From contig JAUHYL010000040.1 of assembly GCA_030426545.1 (NCBI GenBank), positions 1 through 36,400 on the forward strand: a DNA stretch of 36,400 bases. Reading direction: 5' to 3'. Of the stretch, positions 1-8,413 are shown in pieces (the stretch's first letter is position 1; every line of letters starts with the position of its first letter). The notes beneath the pieces were generated by a model. The model was not told where the DNA came from and made no database searches. It saw only the letters and a program-made list of their open reading frames with translations. A program made the position numbers and the translations under genes. The DNA comes from Gammaproteobacteria bacterium. Lineage in GTDB: Bacteria > Pseudomonadota > Gammaproteobacteria > Pseudomonadales > Halieaceae.

Positions 1-1533
1 GTGGTCACGCAAGCGGCGGCAGCCCATGGCGATCGCCTCGCGATCACTGATGGCGAATTCAATCTCAGTTACACAGCATTGAATGAGGCCCGCATTCGCT
101 GCGCCCGCGCCTTTATTGCAGCGGGCCTGAAGAAAGGTGATCGGGTCGCGGTGTGGGCGCCCAATGTTTACCAGTGGATCGTCGCCGCCATCGGCGCGCA
201 GAGTGTCGGCGGTGTGCTAGTGCCCATGAATACCCGCTACAAGAGCGCGGAAGCCGCTTACATTATCCAGGCAAGCGGCGCAAAAATGCTCTTCACCGTG
301 GGTGAATTCCTGGGTGTGGACTACCCGGCGATGTTGCAGGGGCAGGCGCTGCCCACGATCGAGAAAAAGGTGTTGTTGACGGGCGCTGCCGAGGGCTGCG
401 AAAGCTGGGATGAATTCCTCGCCGGCGGTGATGCAGTGTCCGCTGAGGAAGTCGCGGCTCGGGAGTGTGCTGTAGGCCCCGACGATACCCTGGACATCCT
501 GTTTACCTCCGGCACGACTGGCAATCCCAAAGGGGTTGTAACCTGCCACGGCCAGAACATTCGCACTTTTGAAAACTGGAGCGGCACCATCGGTCTGCGT
601 GCAGATGACAACTACCTGATCATCAGCCCGTTTTTCCACTCCTTTGGCTACAAGGCGGGATGGTTGTCCGCGATTATCTGTGGCGCACGCATCGTGCCGG
701 TGATCAATTTCGATCTCGATCTAGTCATGTCGCTGATCGAGCGCGAGAAAATTTCCATGCTGCCCGGGCCGCCCACGATTTATCAGTCGCTGCTGGCCCA
801 TCCTGGCAGGAGCAATTACGACCTCTCCAGCCTGCGCCTGTCCTCAACGGGTGCGGCGCCAGTCCCGGTTGAACTTGTGCAGCAGATGCGCGAGGACCTG
901 GGCTTTGATGTCGTGGTAACCGCCTACGGCATGACGGAAACCTGCGGCGTCATGACCATTTGTCGCCCCGACGACAGCGCCGAGCGCATTTCACATTCCT
1001 CCGGGCGCGCGATGGAGGGTGTCGAGGTGAAGCTGGTTGATGCCGACGGCAAACCTGTCGCGCCCAACACCAACGGCGAGATCTGGTGCCGGGGCTTTAA
1101 CGTGATGCGAGAGTATTTCAACAACCCCGAGGCGACCGCCGAGACGATAAACGAGGAAGGTTGGCTGAAAACCGGTGATGTCGGCGTCATGGACGAAGAT
1201 GGGTATGTGCAAATCACCGGGCGCATGAAAGAGATGTTTATCGTGGGTGGCTTCAACTGTTACCCCGCGGAAATCGAGAACGCCCTGTGTGGCATGCCGG
1301 GTGTCGCGCGCGCTGCGGTGATCGGTGTGCCCGATGAGCGCATGGGTGAGGTGGCTCGTGCCTTTCTGGTCTGTGATCGCGATGCGCAGCTCACTGAGGA
1401 TGACGTGATTGCCTGGTCGCGAGAGAACATGGCCAATTACAAAGTGCCTCGCTCGGTGCGCTTTCTCGATGAGCTGCCAATGAACGCTGGCGGTAAAGTC
1501 GATAAAGCCGTATTGGCGAGCCACAAGGGATAG
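1..1533 (+). CDS. fadD3: FadD3-like acyl-CoA synthetase (HIP-CoA ligase), 5' end cut by window
   Basis: This is an ANL-superfamily adenylate-forming ligase that joins a carboxylic acid to CoA using ATP. Visible motifs (counted from window codon 1) are the P-loop LFTSGTTGNPKG near 170-181, YGMTE at 309-313, TGD at 391-393, and the C-terminal catalytic Lys in GGKVDK at 499. About 510 codons are visible, close to the family length. The reading frame is open at base 1 and the visible N-terminus begins at the usual TQAAAAHGDRLAI block, so the true start is probably a short way upstream and the GTG at base 1 is not a trusted start. Placement directly before two regulators and ipdABC-echA20 supports the FadD3 role, which is CoA activation of the HIP propionate side chain after steroid rings A/B are removed. 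Substrate is inferred from context; another acid-CoA ligase is possible. Confidence 0.85.
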   Translation: MVTQAAAAHGDRLAITDGEFNLSYTALNEARIRCARAFIAAGLKKGDRVAVWAPNVYQWIVAAIGAQSVGGVLVPMNTRYKSAEAAYIIQASGAKMLFTVGEFLGVDYPAMLQGQALPTIEKKVLLTGAAEGCESWDEFLAGGDAVSAEEVAARECAVGPDDTLDILFTSGTTGNPKGVVTCHGQNIRTFENWSGTIGLRADDNYLIISPFFHSFGYKAGWLSAIICGARIVPVINFDLDLVMSLIEREKISMLPGPPTIYQSLLAHPGRSNYDLSSLRLSSTGAAPVPVELVQQMREDLGFDVVVTAYGMTETCGVMTICRPDDSAERISHSSGRAMEGVEVKLVDADGKPVAPNTNGEIWCRGFNVMREYFNNPEATAETINEEGWLKTGDVGVMDEDGYVQITGRMKEMFIVGGFNCYPAEIENALCGMPGVARAAVIGVPDERMGEVARAFLVCDRDAQLTEDDVIAWSRENMANYKVPRSVRFLDELPMNAGGKVDKAVLASHKG

Positions 1534-1540
1534 TGCGCTG

Positions 1541-2035
1541 ATGAACGATCTAGTCGCCGGTCGCGTTCCCAGGCACATCGATCTCGATGCAACTGACCAC
1601 GCGATCATCGAGTTACTGCGTGCAGATGGACGCATGCCGTACCGCGCCATAGCGCGGGAACTGGATATCGCAGAGAACACAGTGCGTGCCCGGGTACGCC
1701 GAATGGAAGAATCCGACACCATGCGCCTGGTGGCGGTTACCGACCTTGAAGCGGCCGGGTACAACATGCTGCTGGCCATTGGCGTGCAGGTTGAGGGGCG
1801 TTCTCCCGAGGATGTGGCGCGGGAGATGGCGGCAATCGCTGAGGTCTTTTCGGTCAACGTGGTAGTGGGTTCCCAGGACATCGAAATACTGGTGGCGGCA
1901 CGTGACCAGGCGGAGTTGTCGGAGTTGATAGGCGACAAGCTCGGCTCGATACGTGGCGTGCGTCGATTAACGCCCGCACTGGCGGTGGATGTATTGAAAA
2001 ACCAGCCCGATTGGGTGCCGTTCCATGCATCGTAA
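1541..2035 (+). CDS. Lrp/AsnC-family transcriptional regulator (first of a pair)
   Basis: The 164-residue protein has an N-terminal winged helix-turn-helix of AsnC type (about residues 14-75: LDATDHAIIELLRADGRMPY, then IARELDIAENTVRARVRRME). A RAM-like effector and oligomerisation domain follows (about 80-155). The ATG is 7 bp after the ligase stop, and the 3' end overlaps the next regulator by 11 bp, so the two are probably translated together. It is a DNA-binding regulator, plausibly sensing a steroid-derived CoA ester or acid for the surrounding catabolic genes. The ligand and target sites cannot be read from sequence. It carries an extra N-terminal stretch (MNDLVAGRVPRHI) compared with its neighbour. 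Confidence 0.9.
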   Translation: MNDLVAGRVPRHIDLDATDHAIIELLRADGRMPYRAIARELDIAENTVRARVRRMEESDTMRLVAVTDLEAAGYNMLLAIGVQVEGRSPEDVAREMAAIAEVFSVNVVVGSQDIEILVAARDQAELSELIGDKLGSIRGVRRLTPALAVDVLKNQPDWVPFHAS

Positions 2036-2489
2036 GCTGGACGAAACGGATGTCGGGATTGTCGAGCGTCTGTCGCAGGACGCCCGGCTCAGCAACCGGG
2101 AAATTGCCGAGGAGCTGGGCGTTACCGAGGGCACTGTGCGCGCGCGTGTGAAGCGCATGGAAGAAGACAAACTGATCCGCATTACCGCGGTCACGAACAT
2201 CGATCGTTTCCGCGACGCCGCGCTTGCCTATATTTGGGTAGAGGTGGAGCGCAGCGAGCAGACACGTTCCGTGGCGCAGGCGCTGGCGGCGATACCGGAG
2301 CTTGGGTTTGTCGGCGTCATGCTGGGCCGTTCGGATATCCTGGCGATAACCATGGTGCGCAACGCGGAGCACCTGGCGAAGTTCGTGCATCAGCGCATTA
2401 GCGCCATCGAGGGCGTGCGCGGTACGCAGAGTACGCTCGGGGTCAATTTCATAAAACACGATTACCGCATGGCGCGGATCGTTAACTAG
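2025..2489 (+). CDS. Lrp/AsnC-family transcriptional regulator (second of a pair)
   Basis: The 154-residue AsnC-type protein has a winged HTH (about residues 4-62, with LSNREIAEELGVTEGTVRAR) and a C-terminal RAM-like domain with the ...FVGVMLGRSDILAI... strand-loop pattern. It starts inside the end of the preceding regulator gene (11 bp overlap) and ends 25 bp before ipdA. The two proteins share HTH layout but differ strongly in the effector domain, so they look like old paralogues rather than a recent duplication. They may form a mixed oligomer, or each may sense a different intermediate; this is inference. In actinobacteria the equivalent genes are governed by the TetR-type KstR2, which is not seen here. 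Confidence 0.9.
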   Translation: MHRKLDETDVGIVERLSQDARLSNREIAEELGVTEGTVRARVKRMEEDKLIRITAVTNIDRFRDAALAYIWVEVERSEQTRSVAQALAAIPELGFVGVMLGRSDILAITMVRNAEHLAKFVHQRISAIEGVRGTQSTLGVNFIKHDYRMARIVN

Positions 2490-2514
2490 TTTTTAAAGTA
2501 GAGAAGGAACACAC

Positions 2515-3390
2515 ATGGACAAGCAGATGACAGCGACCGAAGTCGTTGCCCAGCTGGAAGATGGCATGACAATAGGCATCGGTGGCTGGGGCCCAAGGCG
2601 CAAGCCCATGGCATTGGTTCGCGAGATCCTGCGCTCGGATTTGAAAGATCTGACGTTAGTGAGTTATGGCGGTGCAGATGTTGGCATGCTCGCTGCCGCC
2701 GGGAAAGTGAAGAAACTCGTGTTCGCGTTTGTGTCGCTGGATTTTATTCCGCTTGAACCCTACTTTCGTATCGCGCGACAGTCCGGCTCTATTGAAGTGA
2801 TGGAGATAGACGAAGGCATGATGTTGCTGGGTTTGCGGGCAGCGGCCTGGGGTTTGCCATTCATTCCTACAGAGGTGGGTCTGGGTACTGATATTGTGAC
2901 CAAAAATCCAGATATCAAGGTGATCGACAGCCCTTACGACGATAAAGAATGGGTGGCCATGCCGGCTCTGAAGCTCGATGCTTCCTTGATACACGCTGAT
3001 CGTGCCGACGCACGTGGCGTGTGCCAGATAGCCGGGCCCGACCAATACATGGACGACTGGTTCGCGCGCGCAGCGGACAAAACCTTTGTGTCGTGCGATG
3101 AACTGGTGGACACGGAATTCTTCCATGATCCCGCCGAGGCACGACTTGTGCACTGGGAGCGTGCTGCTACCAGCGGCGTGGTCCACATACCGGGCGGCGC
3201 CCATCCGACGTCCTGTACACCGCTTTATGGTTTTGATGTGCCGCATTTCAAGGCCTACGTTGCATCCGCAAAAGATGAGGCGGGCCTGCAGGGTTACCTC
3301 GACCAGTTCCTGGGTGCCACGGAAGCGGATTACCAGGCGAACGTTGGCGGTATCGATGCCATTCGCTCTATCGAATTGCCCACTTACTGA
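2515..3390 (+). CDS. ipdA: IpdA-like COCHEA-CoA hydrolase, alpha subunit
   Basis: The 291-residue protein belongs to the class I CoA-transferase alpha family. It shows the IGIGGWGPRRKPMALVREI nucleotide/CoA-binding loop at about 20-38 and the GLRAAAWGLPFIPT segment at about 106-118. In the mycobacterial enzyme IpdAB works as a hydrolase that opens steroid ring C of COCHEA-CoA rather than as a transferase, using a glutamate of the A subunit. Glu100 in MEIDEGMM is my candidate for that residue. The ATG follows a GAAGGA ribosome site at about 2503-2508. ipdB begins 20 bp downstream, so the two subunits are translated in order. The ring-opening role rests on the full ipdA-ipdB-ipdC-echA20 gene order. 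Confidence 0.88.
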   Translation: MDKQMTATEVVAQLEDGMTIGIGGWGPRRKPMALVREILRSDLKDLTLVSYGGADVGMLAAAGKVKKLVFAFVSLDFIPLEPYFRIARQSGSIEVMEIDEGMMLLGLRAAAWGLPFIPTEVGLGTDIVTKNPDIKVIDSPYDDKEWVAMPALKLDASLIHADRADARGVCQIAGPDQYMDDWFARAADKTFVSCDELVDTEFFHDPAEARLVHWERAATSGVVHIPGGAHPTSCTPLYGFDVPHFKAYVASAKDEAGLQGYLDQFLGATEADYQANVGGIDAIRSIELPTY

Positions 3391-3410
3391 TCGGCCGGGA
3401 GACTATACAG

Positions 3411-4211
3411 ATGACTGCAGCAACCGATTACACCCTGGCCGAACTGTGCATCGTCGCGGCGAGCCAGGCCTTTGAGAACGACGGCGAGGTGCTGGCCACC
3501 GGGATCGGCGTGATACCGCGCCTGGCCGCCAGCCTTGCCATGAAGACTACCAACCCGGATCTGATGATGACGGACTCCGAGGCCTGGATGCTGAGTGAGC
3601 CAAACCCGTTGGGCAAACGCCCGGCGGAGTTTGTTCCGGCAACCGAATCCTGGATGGGCTTTTCGCGCATTTTTGATAACGTGTGGTCCGGCAAGCGCCA
3701 TGCCATGCTTGGTCCGACACAAATAGACCGCTACGGCCAGTCCAACACTTCTGCGCTGGGTGGCACTTACGACGCACCGAAAGTCATGATGCTCGGCGCG
3801 CGCGGATTTCCCGGCAACTCGATCTCACACCCAAACAGCTTCTTCGTGCCATCGCACAACACACGTGTGTTTATGGACGGTGAGTGCGACTTTGTCTCGT
3901 CGATAGGCTACAACCCCGAGCGCTTGCCCAAGGGTCACAGTCTGGATGATATCGACATCAGGTTGGTGATCACGGATTTGTGTGTGATGGACTTCGGCGG
4001 GCCGGATCACCAGATTCGCCTGGTGTCCTTGCACCCGGGCGTGACCGTTGATCAGGTGCAGGAGAATACGGCTTATCCGGTGCACGTGGACGAAGACGTT
4101 CCGACTACTGCGGCGCCTACGCAGGCGCAGTTGGATGTTATCGCCGCACTCGATCCGCACAATCAGCGTGCAGCACAGATCAAAGACAATCCGCCGGGTG
4201 ACCGGGGCTGA
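3411..4211 (+). CDS. ipdB: IpdB-like COCHEA-CoA hydrolase, beta subunit
   Basis: The 266-residue protein belongs to the class I CoA-transferase beta family and would pair with the upstream alpha subunit. Typical segments are the N-terminal GEVLATGIGVIPRLAASLA loop (about 25-43), the DRYGQSNTSALGG block (about 105-117), and GARGFPGNSISHPNSFF (about 126-142). The last block fits the IpdB-type hydrolase rather than beta-ketoadipate CoA-transferases, which carry a catalytic EXG glutamate. The C-terminus reads HPGVTVDQVQENT, the usual beta-subunit end. In the known pathway IpdAB converts COCHEA-CoA to the open-chain product MOODA-CoA. It sits 20 bp after ipdA and 27 bp before ipdC. Confidence in family is high; exact substrate comes from synteny. 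Confidence 0.87.
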   Translation: MTAATDYTLAELCIVAASQAFENDGEVLATGIGVIPRLAASLAMKTTNPDLMMTDSEAWMLSEPNPLGKRPAEFVPATESWMGFSRIFDNVWSGKRHAMLGPTQIDRYGQSNTSALGGTYDAPKVMMLGARGFPGNSISHPNSFFVPSHNTRVFMDGECDFVSSIGYNPERLPKGHSLDDIDIRLVITDLCVMDFGGPDHQIRLVSLHPGVTVDQVQENTAYPVHVDEDVPTTAAPTQAQLDVIAALDPHNQRAAQIKDNPPGDRG

Positions 4212-4238
4212 GCTTCGGCCTCAAGGGATAACAGAGCG

Positions 4239-5321
4239 ATGCTGGAAACACGTCTGACAGAATTACTGGGCTGCAAATACCCTATCGTGCAAACCGCGAT
4301 GGGTTGGGTAGCCGATCCGAAGCTCGTTGCGGGCACCTGCAATGCCGGGGGCTTCGGCTTTCTTGCCGGGGCGACGATCCCAGCGCAGGAAATTGAGCGC
4401 GATATCCTGCGGGTGAAGGAACTGACCGACAATCCCTTCGGTGTGAATTTTCATATGTACCAGCCCAACGCCCCCGAAATTGTTGACCTTGTGATCAAGC
4501 ACGGTGTGAGGGCGGTGAGCTACTCTCGGTCACCAGGGCCTGACATGATCGCAAAACTCAAGAATGCGGGCGTGATCTGCATGCCGACGATCGGGCTTCC
4601 CAAACATGCCATCAAGGCGGTTGAACTCGGTGCGGATGCGGTCACGGTACAGGGCGGTGAAGGTGGCGGCCATACCGGCGCTATTCCCACCACGCTGCTG
4701 ATACCGCAAATCGTGGATGCAGTGGGTGACAAAGTGCCTGTTGTAGCGGCCGGTGGTTTCAAAGACGGTCGCGGTCTGCTGGCCGCACTTTCCTGGGGTG
4801 CAGATGGTATCGCTATGGGTACCCGATTTCTCATGACCGAGGAAAGTCCAGTGCCGCGCGCCACCCTGCAGCGCTACATCGACTGTAACAATCCCGGCGA
4901 GATCATTGTGTCCAAAGCGATGGATGGTTTGCCACAGCGCATGATCATGAACGAACTGCTGGCCGACCTGGAAAAGTCCGGCCCGCTGAAGAAGCTGTTT
5001 ATAGCGGTTCAAAACGGTCTCGCGTTCCGCCGCCACACCGGCGCTTCGTTCTTTGGCTTGATGAAATCTGCGCTTGCCATGGGTCGTGATGATGAAATGA
5101 CGGCCGCACAGGCGATCATGTCCGCCAATGCGCCGATGATCATCCAGAAGGCGATGGTCGAGGGCGACCCTGCCCATGGCGTATTGCCCTCGGGGCAGGT
5201 GGCCGGCGTGATTGACTCCCTGTTGAGTTGTGAAGAGCTGATCAATTCGATCGTTGACCAGGCGCAGCAGCGCCTATCAGTGCTGGCCGACCGTGTCAGC
5301 GCGCAAGACAGGAACCACTGA
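4239..5321 (+). CDS. ipdC: IpdC-like flavin-dependent oxidoreductase (nitronate monooxygenase family)
   Basis: The 360-residue TIM-barrel FMN enzyme belongs to the 2-nitropropane dioxygenase / nitronate monooxygenase family. Recognisable parts are the N-terminal YPIVQTAMGWVADPKLV (about 14-30), the GGFGFLAG loop, the VTVQGGEGGGHTGAIPTTLL FMN/active-site segment (about 136-155), and VPVVAAGGFKDGRGLLAAL with ADGIAMGTRFLMTEES (about 168-206). Within this cluster it corresponds to IpdC, which acts with IpdF on the bicyclic HIC-CoA intermediates before ring D opening. A true nitronate monooxygenase would not be expected between ipdB and echA20. The stop codon is 1 bp before the echA20 ATG, indicating a single transcript. 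Confidence 0.86.
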   Translation: MLETRLTELLGCKYPIVQTAMGWVADPKLVAGTCNAGGFGFLAGATIPAQEIERDILRVKELTDNPFGVNFHMYQPNAPEIVDLVIKHGVRAVSYSRSPGPDMIAKLKNAGVICMPTIGLPKHAIKAVELGADAVTVQGGEGGGHTGAIPTTLLIPQIVDAVGDKVPVVAAGGFKDGRGLLAALSWGADGIAMGTRFLMTEESPVPRATLQRYIDCNNPGEIIVSKAMDGLPQRMIMNELLADLEKSGPLKKLFIAVQNGLAFRRHTGASFFGLMKSALAMGRDDEMTAAQAIMSANAPMIIQKAMVEGDPAHGVLPSGQVAGVIDSLLSCEELINSIVDQAQQRLSVLADRVSAQDRNH

Positions 5322-5322
5322 T

Positions 5323-6081
5323 ATGTCCAAACCTTTCAACACTACCATTGAAAACGGCATTGCCGAGATGATCCTGGATCATCCGCCGGTCAACGCTTTC
5401 GACAGCGCGGGCTGGTTCGCAATCGCCGATGAAATCGACGCGCTGGGCGAGCGCGAAGACGTGCGTGTGATCATTATCGGCGCAGCGGGCAAAGGGTTTT
5501 GCGCCGGTGTGGACATCAAGGAACTCGCCGCTGATCCGGCCAGGATTGTGGATGTCAACAAAGGCAACTACGAAACCTTTCGCGCAATTCATCGCAATCG
5601 AAAGCCGGTGATCGTTGCGCTGCACAGTTTTGTGCTCGGCGGCGGTATCGGCATGGCCGGCGCAGCAGACATTATTGTCTGTTCGGACTGCGCACGTTTT
5701 GGTGTGCCGGAGATCGATCGTGGCGCCATGGGTGGCGGTGCTCACTTGCAGCGCATGTTCCCCGTGCAGAAAGTGCGTTACATGTACTTCACCGGCGAGT
5801 TTATCGATGCGCAGGAGGCCTACAGGCTGGGTGCAGTGGAGCGTGTTGTGCCACGTGAAGAACTACTTCCCACTGCGCGAGAGATCGCAGAAAAAATTGC
5901 TGAAAAGTCCCCCGCCATGGTGGCGCTCGCCAAAGAGGCGCTCACCGGTATCGAAGATGGCAACCTGGAGGACAAATACCGTTGGGAGCAGGGCTTTACG
6001 TTGGAGGCCTACACCATGGGTGATTCACAGGAATCGCGCGACGCGTTCGTCCAAAAGCGCGATGCCGAGTTCAAGGGTTGA
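5323..6081 (+). CDS. echA20: EchA20-like enoyl-CoA hydratase-family ring D hydrolase
   Basis: The 252-residue crotonase-fold protein has the oxyanion-hole segments GKGFCAGVDIKEL (about 64-76) and HSFVLGGGIGMAGAADIIV (about 103-121), followed by GVPEIDRGAMGGGAHLQRM. In the mycobacterial pathway EchA20 hydrolyses the ring D of HIEC-CoA to give COCHEA-CoA, the substrate of IpdAB. I chose the ATG at 5323, which follows AGGAACC and lies 1 bp after the ipdC stop. An in-frame start at 5254 would add 23 residues that match nothing in the family and overlap ipdC by 68 bp. Six bases separate it from the next dehydrogenase gene. Simple enoyl-CoA hydratase activity remains a less likely alternative. Confidence 0.86.
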   Translation: MSKPFNTTIENGIAEMILDHPPVNAFDSAGWFAIADEIDALGEREDVRVIIIGAAGKGFCAGVDIKELAADPARIVDVNKGNYETFRAIHRNRKPVIVALHSFVLGGGIGMAGAADIIVCSDCARFGVPEIDRGAMGGGAHLQRMFPVQKVRYMYFTGEFIDAQEAYRLGAVERVVPREELLPTAREIAEKIAEKSPAMVALAKEALTGIEDGNLEDKYRWEQGFTLEAYTMGDSQESRDAFVQKRDAEFKG

Positions 6082-6087
6082 TTGAAG

Positions 6088-7251
6088 ATGGATCTAGCCT
6101 ACACAGAAAAGCAGATTGCCTTCCGCGAGGAGATTCGCAGCTGGTTGGCAGACAATGTGCCCGCAGAGCCGCTGGCTTCCTTTGATACGGAGGAGGGCTT
6201 TCGGCAACACCGTGAATGGGAAGCGCAGCTAAACGTCGGCCGCTGGGGCATGGTCACCTGGCCTGAAGCACTTGGCGGTCGCGGCTGCGATCTGATCGAA
6301 TGGCTGATCTTCGAAGAGGAGTACTACAAAGCGCGTGCACCGCTGCGCGTTAATCAGAATGGCATCTTCCTGCTCGGCCCGACGCTGATGGAATACGGCA
6401 CCGAAGAGCAGAAGGCGCGGATCCTGCCCAAAATGGCGAACGGCGAAGAGGTGTGGGCGCAGGGTTGGTCCGAGCCCAACGCCGGGTCTGATATGGCGGC
6501 CATCCGCTCCACGGCCCGCCTGGAAGGTGACAAGTACGTGATCAATGGCCAGAAAACCTGGTCTACCCGCGCGGTGTGGGCAGACTGGTGTTTCGGTATG
6601 TTTCGCACGGATCCGGAGTCAGAGCGGCACCGGGGACTTACCTTTATTCTGGTGCCGTTGAATTCCCCCGGGATTACCGTGCGGCCGATACCGCAGCTGG
6701 ACGGCCTGCCGGGCTTTGCCGAAATCTTTTTTGACAATGTCGAGGTGGCGGTCGAAAACCGTCTGGGCGATGAGGGCGCGGGTTGGAGTGTCGCCATGGC
6801 CACGGCCGGTTTCGAGCGCGGCCTGATGTTGCGCTCCCCCGCGAGATTCCAGGAAACCGCGCGCCGCCTGGTTAACCTGTATACCGCCAACCGCGACAGT
6901 GCCGATAGTGATCCGGCGATTAAGGATGCGGTGCTGCGTGCCTATCTCGACGCCGAGAGCTATTGCATGACGACCTACCAGACCGCCTGCCGCCTCAACA
7001 AGGGTGGCAAGATCGGGGCGGAATCTTCCACCAACAAGATCTTCTGGTCGGAACTGGACCAGGCCATGCACGCCACCGCCATGAGTATTCTGGGCGCGCG
7101 CGCCGAACTGTTGCCGCATGCGCCGGACGCACAGGGTGTAGGGGCGTGGCTGGATGGCTGGCTGTTCTCCCAGTCCGGGCCGATTTATGCCGGTACTAAC
7201 GAGGTGCAGCGCAATATCATCGCCGAGCGCATGCTCGGTATGCCGAGGTAA
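6088..7251 (+). CDS. fadE31: FadE31-like acyl-CoA dehydrogenase, large (catalytic Glu) subunit
   Basis: The 387-residue acyl-CoA dehydrogenase has the FAD-contact motif AQGWSEPNAGSD (about 124-135), KTWSTRA at 156-162, and the C-terminal IYAGTNEVQRNIIAERMLG. The position that carries the catalytic Glu in MCAD (YEGT) is Ala here. A Glu is present at 243 in AGFERGLMLRSPARF, the helix-G position used by isovaleryl-CoA dehydrogenase and FadE29-type enzymes. The R-QFG-I-Q FAD motif normally found after it is missing, as expected when the partner subunit supplies it. I prefer the ATG at 6088 over a TTG two codons earlier. It pairs with the gene starting 3 bp downstream, and probably acts on the open-chain acid after ring cleavage. 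Confidence 0.82.
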   Translation: MDLAYTEKQIAFREEIRSWLADNVPAEPLASFDTEEGFRQHREWEAQLNVGRWGMVTWPEALGGRGCDLIEWLIFEEEYYKARAPLRVNQNGIFLLGPTLMEYGTEEQKARILPKMANGEEVWAQGWSEPNAGSDMAAIRSTARLEGDKYVINGQKTWSTRAVWADWCFGMFRTDPESERHRGLTFILVPLNSPGITVRPIPQLDGLPGFAEIFFDNVEVAVENRLGDEGAGWSVAMATAGFERGLMLRSPARFQETARRLVNLYTANRDSADSDPAIKDAVLRAYLDAESYCMTTYQTACRLNKGGKIGAESSTNKIFWSELDQAMHATAMSILGARAELLPHAPDAQGVGAWLDGWLFSQSGPIYAGTNEVQRNIIAERMLGMPR

Positions 7252-7254
7252 AGA

Positions 7255-8304
7255 ATGGATTTTACATTTACAGATGACCAACTGCTGTTCCAGGATTCCG
7301 TGCGTGACTTCCTGGTGAACGAGGTGACCCCCGAGCGCATTCGCCAGACCTGGGAAACGGACTCCGGCCGCGACGAGGGCCTGTGGGCGCAGCTCGCGGA
7401 GTTGGGCCTGACCGGTATGACTGTGCCCGAAGCACATGGCGGGCTGGGGATGTCTGAGCTGGATTTTGTGCTGCTCGCCCAGGAGTGCGGCTACGTGGCC
7501 CTGCCGGAGCCGCTGGTGCACACGGCGATGGTTGCCGCGCCGCTGCTGAATGATCTGGGTGGCGAGCTGGCAGCTGAATGGTCACCGCGGATTGCGGCCG
7601 GAGAAGCGAAAGTGGTCGTCGGCCTGCAGCAGAATGCGCTGGTGGAAGACGCCCACGTGGCAGACTTGCTGATTTTGCAGCGCGGCGGTGACCTGATAGC
7701 CGCCACTGCGGATCAGGTGAGCCTGCGTCACAACGAGTCCGTTGATCCCTCGCGCAAGTTGTACGCTGCTGAAGTCACTGCCGATACGCCGGTGGTGGCA
7801 TCGGGAAGCAATGCGGCGGCGGCAATAGCAGACTCCTTCAATCGTGGCGCGCTTGGTGCCGCGGCTCAGGCGCTTGGTCTGGCGCAGCGTATGGTCGACC
7901 TGTCGGTGCAGTACACGTCCGAACGTCATCAGTTCGGCAAGCCCATCGGCAGCTTCCAGGCCGTAAAACACCATATGGCGGACGTCGCGGTGCGTCTTGA
8001 ATACGCCAAGGCCCCGGTGCATCGCGCCGCTTACGCCCAGGCGCACAGACAGGCGGTGGCCGCGCATGCGATATCCCACGCCAAGCTTGTTGCCTGCGAG
8101 GCCGCGAATCTAGCAGCGAAACATTCGATCCAGGTACACGGCGCCATGGGTTACACCTGGGAAGTGGATTTGCACATCTTTATGAAGAAAGCCTGGGCGC
8201 TGGCCAACACCTGGGGCGATGCCGGCTTTCACAAATCGCGCATAGCGGAGCGCATTTTCGCCGAGGGTGCCGCACTGGGTGCCGACGCCACCTTCGCTGC
8301 GTAG
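7255..8304 (+). CDS. fadE32: FadE32-like acyl-CoA dehydrogenase, small partner subunit
   Basis: The 349-residue acyl-CoA dehydrogenase lacks the helix-G catalytic Glu (FNRGALGAAAQALG) but keeps the FAD/dimer motif YTSERHQFGKPIGSFQAVKH (about 221-240) and HGAMGYTWEVDLHIFMKKAW near the C-terminus. This is the complementary pattern to the upstream large subunit, so the two likely form the alpha2beta2 enzyme typical of steroid catabolism. The ATG at 7255 follows GAGGTAAAG and lies 3 bp after the partner's stop. The exact mycobacterial counterpart (FadE32 or FadE33) cannot be settled by eye. A 109 bp gap with a hairpin follows before the thiolase gene. Confidence 0.78.
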   Translation: MDFTFTDDQLLFQDSVRDFLVNEVTPERIRQTWETDSGRDEGLWAQLAELGLTGMTVPEAHGGLGMSELDFVLLAQECGYVALPEPLVHTAMVAAPLLNDLGGELAAEWSPRIAAGEAKVVVGLQQNALVEDAHVADLLILQRGGDLIAATADQVSLRHNESVDPSRKLYAAEVTADTPVVASGSNAAAAIADSFNRGALGAAAQALGLAQRMVDLSVQYTSERHQFGKPIGSFQAVKHHMADVAVRLEYAKAPVHRAAYAQAHRQAVAAHAISHAKLVACEAANLAAKHSIQVHGAMGYTWEVDLHIFMKKAWALANTWGDAGFHKSRIAERIFAEGAALGADATFAA

Positions 8305-8328
8305 TGGATTTGATGATGATCGAAATGA

Positions 8329-8355
8329 GTGCGTATCGTCGGCAAAACGACGCAC
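8329..8355 (+). other. Stem-loop between fadE32-like and fadA6-like genes
   Basis: Bases 8337-8341 (CGTCG) pair with 8348-8352 (CGACG) around a GCAAAA loop. The stem can extend to GTG/CAC outside with a three-base bulge (8329-8333 with 8351-8355). It is followed by GTTTAGGG rather than a U tract, so it is a weak terminator candidate. It could instead be a processing or attenuation hairpin separating the two halves of the operon. The thiolase ribosome site AGAGG (8401-8405) lies further downstream. Confidence 0.35.
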
Positions 8356-8413
8356 GTTTAGGGATTTAAATTAGCGGGTTCAAAAGGCCCCCAATGTCAG
8401 AGAGGAAATCAAC

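Noticed and set aside
991-1938. Long antisense frame of 315 codons opposite the ligase and first regulator
   Set aside because: It spans two clearly real genes and reads as low-complexity Ser/Arg/Thr sequence with no domain. It is the usual shadow frame in high-GC DNA.
5254-5322. Upstream in-frame start for echA20
   Set aside because: It would overlap ipdC by 68 bp and add 23 unmatched residues, whereas the ATG at 5323 has a ribosome site and gives family length.
6619-7521. Antisense frame of 300 codons opposite the FadE31/FadE32-like genes
   Set aside because: It has no recognisable motif and mirrors codon periodicity of the real genes on the other strand.
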